Source of the DNA: an uncultured Phascolarctobacterium sp.
GTDB taxonomy: Bacteria > Bacillota > Negativicutes > Acidaminococcales > Acidaminococcaceae
Length of the DNA stretch: 5,473 nucleotides
Reading direction: 5' to 3'
Assembly (NCBI GenBank): GCA_900554395.1
Contig: USHB01000118.1
Coordinates: forward strand, 1 to 5,473
A program made the position numbers and the translations under genes. Within the stretch, counting starts at the first letter, position 1. Each line of letters opens with the position of its first letter. Shown one piece after another: positions 1 to 5,473 of this stretch. The notes beneath the pieces were generated by a model. It searched no databases and was not told where the DNA came from. It saw only the letters and a program-made list of their open reading frames with translations.

Positions 1-134
1 GTACGCAATAAACGAAAACGTATATGCAAAGAAAATATTTCAATTAGTTGTCTTTGGCTCAGTCAAAAGAATGAAGATGAATGAAAAAGTATGAGTTAAA
101 AAGTATAACGTTTATACAAAGACGCAAAAAAGCA

Positions 135-169
135 ACAAAAAAACAGCAACACTTTTCCGCATTGCTGTT
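135..169 (-). terminator. Second minus-strand hairpin with T-run, probable terminator
   Basis: An 8-bp perfect inverted repeat (AACAGCAA at 142-149, TTGCTGTT at 162-169) spans a 12-nt loop. Read on the minus strand it runs straight into a T-rich tract (a run of seven T, two belonging to the arm, then GTTGC and another T-run). The stem is shorter and the loop larger than in the secF terminator. It may be a backup terminator, or the end of a separate short transcript from 170-289. On the plus strand no T-run follows. Confidence 0.5.
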
Positions 170-250
170 CTATCCTCATATTTGATTTTATATTATCGAA
201 GAAACACTGTTCCTTCAATGAAGGCTAACCGCCTACCGTTATGGCAGCGC
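135..250 (-). ncRNA. Possible small RNA between two terminators (speculative)
   Basis: The minus-strand segment between the secF terminator and the second hairpin could fold into three consecutive hairpins: CUGCC-AUAAC-GGUAG, CCUUC-AUU-GAAGG, and AACAGCAA...UUGCUGUU with a U-tract. A terminator-ended chain of small stems outside any gene fits a small RNA of about 100 nt. No clear promoter was found: an ATTATAT-like -10 lies near 251-258 but without a -35 at proper spacing. It may equally be 3' spacer with a reserve terminator. No known RNA family was recognised. Confidence 0.2.
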
Positions 251-289
251 ATATAATGTCTAACAAAAAGATAAAATGTGTAATGATAC

Positions 290-319
290 AAAAAAAGCAG
301 GCTTTGCAGCCTGCTTTTT
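290..319 (-). terminator. Rho-independent terminator of the Sec operon
   Basis: A perfect 12-bp inverted repeat (292-303 with 308-319) encloses 4 nt. Read on the minus strand it is a G/C-rich stem AAAAAGCAGGCT closed by a GCAA tetraloop (GNRA type), followed by a run of seven U. It begins 18 nt after the secF stop. On the plus strand the arm is followed by TTTTT, so it could act in both directions, although no plus-strand gene is seen upstream. Confidence 0.92.
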
Positions 320-337
320 GCTTTATTTTGCTAAGTA

Positions 338-1240
338 TTATTTAGCTTCTGCCGGTGCGGCAGGGTTGTTGTTTTTGCGTTCGCGCATTTTAATCCACAT
401 CGGACCTGCAAGGCAAATGGAGGTGTAACCGCCGCTTGCAAAGCCTACCAGCATGGCAAACATAAAGTTATGAATGGTTGCGCCGCCGTACAGGAAAATT
501 ACCAGTACAGCAAAGAGTGCAGTAGATTCCGTGTAAACGGTACGCGTCATGCACTGCCAGATGCTGGTTTCTACCAATTCTTCCAAACCTTCGCTGCGGC
601 GGTGCAGTTTAAGGTTTTCACGGATACGGTCGAAAATAACAACCGTACCGTTAATGGAAAAGCCTACAACCGTCAGCAATGCTGCTACAAAGGAGGAATC
701 CAGTTCCATCTGGAAGAAGGAGAAATAACTGATGGTTACAAACACGTCGATAACCAGTGCCGCAACCGCCGCTACCGCAAAGTTAAACTCAAAGCGGTAG
801 GTAATGTACACAATCATCAAAAGCCATGAAAGCACAACTGCCATGGCAGCCTGCTCAATCAGTTCTTCACCGATTGTTGCGCCGATATTTTCCATACGGT
901 TAATCTGATAATCGCCAACCTGCGTTTTAATATCGTTAATTGCCGCACGCAGCGCTTCATCTTCTACCAGACCGGTACGGATAAGCACGCTTTTGGATTT
1001 TTCGTTATCGGTACTGTTTTCAAGCTGGATAATACTGTTGCCCATGCCGTGCTGGCTAAGAACATCACGCACCTGCGCAACGGTAACTTCCTGCGTAAAG
1101 GTTAAATCGACGATACTGCCGCCGGTAAAATCAATACCCATGTTAAAGCCGCGGGTAAAAATGGAAACAATGCCAATACACAATACCAGCAGGGTCAGCC
1201 CCATGAAATATTTAAAATGTTTAACAATAGGGAATCTCAT
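338..1240 (-). CDS. secF: SecF, protein translocase subunit (Gly in place of the usual SxND aspartate)
   Basis: SecF is the second half of the SecDF proton-driven export motor in the inner membrane. The 300-residue protein shows a first span (about 12-29), the GIDFTGGSIVDL motif (35-46), an extracytoplasmic domain to about 125, then five spans at about 130-147, 153-175, 184-204, 238-252 and 258-281, and a short hydrophilic tail. MENIGATIGEEL (116-127) and FDRIRENL (203-210) are family landmarks, as is the Arg in CMTRTVYTE (Arg233, matching E. coli R247). Oddity: the motif usually read as S-I/L-N-D-T/S-V-V is SINGTVV here, so the conserved Asp (E. coli D213, Thermus D637) is Gly198, codon GGT at 647-649. 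The reading frame is otherwise intact, so this is no decayed gene. It is the last gene of the block, and a terminator follows 18 nt after its stop. Confidence 0.96.
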   Translation of the reverse strand: MRFPIVKHFKYFMGLTLLVLCIGIVSIFTRGFNMGIDFTGGSIVDLTFTQEVTVAQVRDVLSQHGMGNSIIQLENSTDNEKSKSVLIRTGLVEDEALRAAINDIKTQVGDYQINRMENIGATIGEELIEQAAMAVVLSWLLMIVYITYRFEFNFAVAAVAALVIDVFVTISYFSFFQMELDSSFVAALLTVVGFSINGTVVIFDRIRENLKLHRRSEGLEELVETSIWQCMTRTVYTESTALFAVLVIFLYGGATIHNFMFAMLVGFASGGYTSICLAGPMWIKMRERKNNNPAAPAEAK

Positions 1241-2472
1241 TATTTAGCCGCCTCCTTTTTGGGATATTTAACTCCATAAAGGAAACCGCTTTTGGTAAGG
1301 TTGCTTGCCAGAATAAAGTTCATTAAGAACTTGGTTACGGTAATGGCGGTAAACATACTTAAAACAACGCCCAAACCAAGCGTTACGGCAAAGCCTCTGA
1401 TTGGGCCGGTGCCGAGATAGAACAGAATTACGGCAGCAATAAGCGTGGTGATGTTAGAGTCGAAAATTGTAACAAACGCACGCGAGAAGCCTTTATCCAT
1501 TGCACTGCGCAGCGTTTTGCCAGCTGCAACTTCTTCTTTAAAATGTTCAAAAATAAGTACGTTGGCATCAATCGCCATTGCAATGGAAAGTATAATGCCC
1601 GCTATGCCCGGCAGCGTCAGCGTTGCATCAAGGTAACGCATAATCAGCAGCAGGAGCATTACATACAAAAGCAATGCGATATCGGCAACAATGCCCGGAA
1701 TACGGTAGAACAAAAGCATAAAGGCAAAAATGCCCACAATAGCAACGGAGAACGCTACAACGCTCTTTTCTTTGGAGTCCTGGCCTAAAGTCGGGCCAAC
1801 GGTGCGGTTTTCCATTACTTCAATCTTAACAGGCAGGGAACCGCTGCGCAGCAAAATTGCCAGCTGTTCAGCTTCTTCCATGGTGCGCGAACCAGAAATC
1901 TGCGCTTTGCCGCCGGTAATAGCTTCCTGTACAACAGGACTGGTAAGCACTTCGCCGTCAAGCAAAATTGCAATCGGACGGCCGATGTTGCGTGCGGTCA
2001 AATCAGCAAATTTGGCGCCGCCTTCATCGGTAAACTCCAAACCTACAACTGATTGGTTGCCGCCGGTCATCTGCGCGCGTGCATCACGCAAATCCTTACC
2101 GGTTAATACGGTAATGCCGTTAACATCTTTAAACTCCAGCATGGCGGTACGGCCCAGCATATTAATTGCCTGGTCCGGGTCTTTAATGCCCGGCAGTTCA
2201 ACAATAATGCGGTCTTTGCCCTGGCGCTGAATTACAGGCTCGGTCAGGCCCAGCTCGTTAACGCGCCTTTCAATAATTTTTACGGTTCTGTTTAAAGCAT
2301 CGTCATCAATCTTCGCTTCCGGCGTTTCAACAGCCTGCAGCACTACATGCGTGCCGCCCTGAAGGTCGAGGCCCTGCTTGATGGAATTAGCAAGCGGATT
2401 GATATACATAATGAATCCGCCGATAATAGCCAATGAGATGATGAGGAATTTTCCTAATTCATTCCATCTCAA
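1240..2472 (-). CDS. secD: SecD, protein translocase subunit
   Basis: SecD pairs with SecF in the inner membrane. The complex uses the proton gradient to help release and pull exported proteins on the outer face after SecA-driven passage. The 410-residue protein has the SecD plan: a first span (about 8-27), the GLDLQGGTHVVLQ motif (34-46), an extracytoplasmic domain (about 45-230, with ERRVNELGLTEPVIQRQG and VELPGI), and five further spans at about 237-255, 260-279, 286-307, 338-354 and 361-388. It has the short periplasmic domain usual in Firmicutes, unlike the roughly 615-residue E. coli form. Asp302 in AIDANVLIFEH matches the transmembrane proton-pathway Asp (E. coli D519). The start is TTG, chosen because of the strong upstream ribosome site and because the resulting MRWNELGKFL matches typical SecD openings. 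The TAA overlaps the secF ATG by one base. Confidence 0.97.
   Translation of the reverse strand: MRWNELGKFLIISLAIIGGFIMYINPLANSIKQGLDLQGGTHVVLQAVETPEAKIDDDALNRTVKIIERRVNELGLTEPVIQRQGKDRIIVELPGIKDPDQAINMLGRTAMLEFKDVNGITVLTGKDLRDARAQMTGGNQSVVGLEFTDEGGAKFADLTARNIGRPIAILLDGEVLTSPVVQEAITGGKAQISGSRTMEEAEQLAILLRSGSLPVKIEVMENRTVGPTLGQDSKEKSVVAFSVAIVGIFAFMLLFYRIPGIVADIALLLYVMLLLLIMRYLDATLTLPGIAGIILSIAMAIDANVLIFEHFKEEVAAGKTLRSAMDKGFSRAFVTIFDSNITTLIAAVILFYLGTGPIRGFAVTLGLGVVLSMFTAITVTKFLMNFILASNLTKSGFLYGVKYPKKEAAK
1251..1257 (-). promoter_or_regulatory. Shine-Dalgarno of secF inside the secD 3' end
   Basis: AAGGAGG on the minus strand is encoded within the Lys-Glu-Ala codons at the very end of secD, 10 nt before the secF ATG. 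Together with the TAATG overlap it indicates coupled yet efficient secF translation, suiting production of two partner subunits. Confidence 0.75.
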
Positions 2473-2480
2473 AATTATTG

Positions 2481-2488
2481 CCCCCTTT
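2481..2488 (-). promoter_or_regulatory. G-rich Shine-Dalgarno deciding the TTG start of secD
   Basis: AAAGGGGG on the minus strand sits 8 nt before TTG at 2470-2472. No in-frame ATG or GTG exists between this site and the upstream in-frame stop (TAA at 2494-2496), and the ATG two bases further on (2465-2467) is out of frame. The site therefore points to TTG as the secD start. It lies in the 29-nt gap after the cyclo-ligase stop. Confidence 0.7.
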
Positions 2489-2501
2489 ATTTTTTATCTA
2501 A

Positions 2502-3062
2502 TTACCTGCATTTTGCCGTCAGCGATTCTGTAATGACATAATCCATTTTTACGTCATGCTCATCGCAGATTATTTTACTGCGCAGCAAAATATCGTAAGT
2601 AATGCCTGCTTTAACAGCATTTATGCACTTTATAAGGAAACGGTCGTAAAAGCCTGCGCCCATGCCGATGCGCCCGCCGGTTAAATCAAACCCAAGTCCG
2701 GGCACCAGCACTAAATTAATCTGGCTCTCATCAATAACGGGAGCGTTTTTCTGCGCGGTACGGATGCCGTAAGCGCCTTCCGTTACGGCATTAAGGCTAC
2801 TGAGCCTAACTGCCTGCATATCGTGCGCCCCAACAACAAGCGGCACGCATACGGTTTTGCCGTTTAGCAAAGCATGTTCTATAACAGCATCAACATTAAC
2901 TTCATTGCCAAATGCCAGATAGGCAAAAACAGTTTCAGCGTTTTTGTAAGCAGCGCTGTTTAAAATATTATGGCAGACAAGACTGCTTTTTTCCGCCACA
3001 TCTTCCTTAGAAAGCCGATTGCGCAAAGATTTAAGTTCTTTGCGCAATTGAATTTTATCCAT
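2502..3062 (-). CDS. 5-formyltetrahydrofolate cyclo-ligase (5,10-methenyltetrahydrofolate synthetase)
   Basis: The enzyme uses ATP to convert 5-formyltetrahydrofolate to 5,10-methenyltetrahydrofolate, returning a storage or inhibitory folate to the one-carbon pool in the cytoplasm. The 186-residue length is normal. Evidence is the N-terminal basic ATP-binding segment (KELKSLRNRLS, 8-18), the substrate-binding AYLAFGNEVNVDAVI region (Glu54), and above all the glycine-rich signature PGLGFD (121-126) plus RIGMGAGFYDRFL (131-143), then the C-terminal D..MDYVITE (170-179). Its ATG shares one base with the yajC stop. No strong Shine-Dalgarno is visible, only a purine run GAAAAGAA inside the end of yajC, so translation is probably coupled to yajC. 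It has no direct link to secretion. Its place between yajC and secD looks like a lineage-specific operon insertion. Symbols fau, ygfA and yqgN are used for this family; none is assigned here. Confidence 0.93.
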   Translation of the reverse strand: MDKIQLRKELKSLRNRLSKEDVAEKSSLVCHNILNSAAYKNAETVFAYLAFGNEVNVDAVIEHALLNGKTVCVPLVVGAHDMQAVRLSSLNAVTEGAYGIRTAQKNAPVIDESQINLVLVPGLGFDLTGGRIGMGAGFYDRFLIKCINAVKAGITYDILLRSKIICDEHDVKMDYVITESLTAKCR

Positions 3063-3361
3063 TATTTCTTTTCAAGCAGTTCCTGCTTGGCAGGGTCCTG
3101 ATAAGCGCTGATTGCGGTGCGGAGGAATTCCACCTCTACATTTTCACAAATTTTGAGGACTACTTTCTTTTCGCTTACACGGGTAATGGTGCCGTACATA
3201 CCGCCAACGGTAACCACTTTATCCCCTCTTTTTAAAGCCTCAAGCATGCGCTGTCTTTTCTTTTCTTCTTTTTTATGCGGCCTGTCAATCATCCACCAGA
3301 AAATGAAAGCCAAAATTAAAAAGGGCCACACGCCGCTAAAGAAAGATAAAATACCGTCCAT
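3062..3361 (-). CDS. yajC: YajC, Sec translocon accessory subunit
   Basis: YajC is a small single-span inner-membrane protein that joins SecD and SecF in the accessory complex of the SecYEG channel; its exact contribution is still modest and unclear. The 99-residue product fits the family. One membrane span lies at about residues 9-25 (WPFLILAFIFWWMI). It is followed by the characteristic Arg27-Pro28 and a highly charged KKEEKKRQRML stretch, then the conserved LKRGDKVVTVGGMYGTI segment (43-59) opening a small soluble beta domain that ends near EFLRTAISAY. ATG at 3359-3361 is chosen for its ideal ribosome site. It is the first gene after the predicted promoter. Its TAA overlaps the next gene's ATG by one nucleotide (TAATG at 3060-3064). 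Position ahead of secD/secF supports the identification strongly. Confidence 0.95.
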   Translation of the reverse strand: MDGILSFFSGVWPFLILAFIFWWMIDRPHKKEEKKRQRMLEALKRGDKVVTVGGMYGTITRVSEKKVVLKICENVEVEFLRTAISAYQDPAKQELLEKK

Positions 3362-3367
3362 TCGCTT

Positions 3368-3375
3368 ACCTCCTC
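3368..3375 (-). promoter_or_regulatory. Shine-Dalgarno of yajC
   Basis: GAGGAGGT on the minus strand, nearly the full anti-16S complement, stands 6 nt before the yajC ATG. It supports the chosen start and predicts strong initiation at the first gene of the Sec block. Confidence 0.85.
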
Positions 3376-3396
3376 GAGTGTCTACTTATATCTAAT

Positions 3397-3425
3397 ATTC
3401 TAAATTATTTATGCAAAAATAGCAA
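3397..3425 (-). promoter_or_regulatory. Predicted sigma-A-type promoter for yajC-cyclo-ligase-secD-secF
   Basis: On the minus strand a -35 box TTGCTA (3420-3425) and a -10 box TAGAAT (3397-3402) are separated by exactly 17 nt. They match the consensus TTGACA/TATAAT at 4 and 5 of 6 positions. The surrounding 74-nt tgt-yajC gap is strikingly A/T-rich compared with the flanking genes. Start of transcription would be near 3390, giving a leader of about 30 nt before the yajC ATG. The -35 box lies just downstream of the tgt stop. This suggests the Sec genes can be expressed apart from the queuosine genes. It is a prediction by eye. Confidence 0.6.
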
Positions 3426-3435
3426 GTCCCGCTTT

Positions 3436-4548
<1,113 letters not shown>

Positions 4549-4550
4549 TT

Positions 4551-4556
4551 ACCTCC
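4551..4556 (-). promoter_or_regulatory. Shine-Dalgarno of tgt
   Basis: GGAGGT on the minus strand lies 5 nt before the tgt ATG and fills much of the 16-nt queA-tgt gap. It fixes the tgt start and shows independent ribosome loading within the queA-tgt message. Confidence 0.85.
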
Positions 4557-4561
4557 GTCTG

Positions 4562-5473
4562 TTATAAATGGTCGGTAATGAACATGGCATCACCGAACGA
4601 GAAGAAACGATACTTTTCACGTACTGCTTCTTCATAAGTTTTAAGCATGATTTCGCGTGTCGATAAGGTAGAAACAAGCATTAAAAGCGTGCTTTGCGGC
4701 AAATGGAAGTTTGTTACCAACGCATCTACCATTTTAAATTTATAACCGGGATAAATGAAAATATCAGTCCACGCAGCGCCCGGTTTAATAACGCCGTTGC
4801 CTGCGGTTGCCGCTGCTTCCAGCGTGCGCACCGCCGTTGTGCCAACGCTTACAATGCGTCTGCCTGCGGCTTTGGCTTTGTTAATTGCTTCTGCCGCTTC
4901 CGGCGTGATTGTATAAAACTCTTTGTGCATGATGTGGTCTTCAATGTTTTCCACGCTTACGGGGCGGAATGTGCCAAGCCCGATGTTAAGGGTAACGAAA
5001 ACTTCTTCACAGCCCATATCCTTAACTTTTTGCAGCAGTTCTTTGGTAAAATGCAGGCCGGCCGTCGGTGCGGCAGCACTGCCTTTATCGCGGCTGTAAA
5101 CAGTCTGGTAACGCTCTTTGTCTTCAAGCTGTTCGGTAATATACGGCGGCAGAGGCGTTTCGCCCAAACGGTCTAAAATCTCCTCAAACACGCCTTCAAA
5201 CTTAAATCTGGCAATACGGCCGCCAAACTCAGTATTGTCTACAATTTCGCAGCTTAAATCATCACTGAATTTTATCTGTGCGCCTGTACGCAGGCGTTTG
5301 CCGGGGCGTACCAAAACTTCCCAGTCGGTAGCGTTAAGGCGCGTAAGCAAAAATACTTCCGCTTTTGCTCCTGTGTCTTTTACGCCGTGCAGACGTGCCG
5401 GAATAACGCGGGTATCATTAAATACCAGCAAATCATCCGGACGCAGAAAATCGGGCAAATCGTAAAAATGACG
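4562..5473 (-). CDS. queA: QueA, S-adenosylmethionine:tRNA ribosyltransferase-isomerase (N-terminus outside window)
   Basis: QueA transfers and isomerises the ribosyl moiety of S-adenosylmethionine onto preQ1 in the tRNA wobble position, forming epoxyqueuosine in the cytoplasm. The window shows 303 codons and a TAA stop. Family signatures are clear, numbered from the first visible codon: FNDTRVIPARL (about 18-28), LPPYI (about 108-112), AAPTAGLHFT (134-143), VGTTAVRTLEA, and TNFHLPQSTLLMLVS (254-268), ending in a typical FSFGDAMFI tail. The frame stays open through the right edge (R-H-F-Y-D before Leu), so the TTG at 5456-5458 is an internal leucine codon and not the start. Usual family length is about 340-350, so some 40 residues are missing. 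The gene ends 16 nt before tgt, the next enzyme-coding gene of the same pathway, and no promoter or terminator separates them. Identification is firm. Confidence 0.96.
   Translation of the reverse strand, partial: RHFYDLPDFLRPDDLLVFNDTRVIPARLHGVKDTGAKAEVFLLTRLNATDWEVLVRPGKRLRTGAQIKFSDDLSCEIVDNTEFGGRIARFKFEGVFEEILDRLGETPLPPYITEQLEDKERYQTVYSRDKGSAAAPTAGLHFTKELLQKVKDMGCEEVFVTLNIGLGTFRPVSVENIEDHIMHKEFYTITPEAAEAINKAKAAGRRIVSVGTTAVRTLEAAATAGNGVIKPGAAWTDIFIYPGYKFKMVDALVTNFHLPQSTLLMLVSTLSTREIMLKTYEEAVREKYRFFSFGDAMFITDHL

Larger units (their letters stand above)
1..289. other. A/T-rich non-coding region downstream of secF
   Basis: No credible protein gene lies here on either strand. Going leftward from the secF terminator it contains: two small inverted repeats (CTGCC/GGTAG on the minus strand around 233-247, and CCTTC/GAAGG at 212-224), the second minus-strand hairpin at 142-169, a short palindrome GTATAA-CGT-TTATAC at 103-117, and then purely A/T-rich sequence without recognisable signals. 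Base composition is clearly lower in G+C than in the six genes. A 16-codon minus-strand reading frame at 112-162 overlaps the hairpin and is discussed as a finding. Confidence 0.7.

Noticed and set aside
61..66. TTGACT on the minus strand as a -35 box
   Set aside because: No acceptable -10 box lies 16-18 nt downstream; the nearest A/T-rich hexamer is too far away.
103..117. Palindrome GTATAA-CGT-TTATAC as an operator
   Set aside because: It is short and A/T-rich in an A/T-rich region, with no promoter or regulator nearby; such a repeat is expected by chance.
252..257. Perfect TATAAT on the plus strand as a promoter
   Set aside because: No -35-like sequence occurs 16-18 nt upstream, and no plus-strand gene follows: only the secF terminator and antisense secF.
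470..829. Plus-strand open frame of 119 codons
   Set aside because: Antisense to secF, whose frame carries clear family motifs; no domain is recognised in the plus-strand product.
1730..2230. Plus-strand open frame of 166 codons
   Set aside because: It lies wholly antisense to secD, gives a low-complexity Ser/Pro/Arg-rich protein without recognisable domains, and is explained by codon bias of the real gene.
4694..5176. Plus-strand open frame of 160 codons, and a further one at 5118-5465
   Set aside because: Both are antisense to the well-supported queA and show Cys/Arg/Phe-rich or Ser/Arg-rich shadow composition with no family match.
5456..5458. TTG as the start of queA
   Set aside because: The frame continues upstream to the window edge and the protein would lack the conserved QueA N-terminus; the codon is an internal leucine.

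Overview
The window is an ordinary chromosomal housekeeping region. All six protein genes lie on the minus strand, so it reads from right to left as queA (start missing) - tgt - yajC - 5-formyltetrahydrofolate cyclo-ligase - secD - secF - terminator. Pairing of queA/tgt (queuosine tRNA modification) with yajC/secD/secF (Sec accessory subunits) is a classic bacterial arrangement. Protein style, separate short SecD and SecF, a TTG start with a very G-rich ribosome site and moderate G+C suggest a Firmicute of the Negativicutes type, perhaps near Phascolarctobacterium/Acidaminococcus. That placement is an impression from the sequences, not a search result.

Right part (3436-5473): queA runs off the right edge, and tgt starts 16 nt after its stop with a strong Shine-Dalgarno. 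Both proteins carry their diagnostic motifs. Their products act on the same tRNA wobble guanine: Tgt inserts preQ1 and QueA adds the epoxycyclopentane ring.

Middle and left (338-3361): a 74-nt gap before yajC holds a good sigma-A-type promoter (TTGCTA, 17 nt, TAGAAT). YajC, cyclo-ligase, SecD and SecF are tightly packed, with two 1-nt stop/start overlaps (TAATG). The cyclo-ligase is a folate enzyme sitting between Sec genes. The most notable protein detail is in SecF: the membrane Asp that is normally in the SxND(T/S) motif and is tied to proton-driven SecDF action is Gly198 here, while the partner SecD Asp302 and SecF Arg233 are kept.

Left end (1-337): an A/T-rich non-coding stretch. A textbook terminator with a GCAA loop lies 18 nt beyond secF. 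About 120 nt further is a second minus-strand hairpin with a T-run. The segment between them has compact hairpins and could encode a small RNA, or simply be untranslated spacer. No mobile element, CRISPR array, tRNA or rRNA was seen. I found no convincing undescribed system; the SecF substitution and the inter-terminator segment are the best leads.
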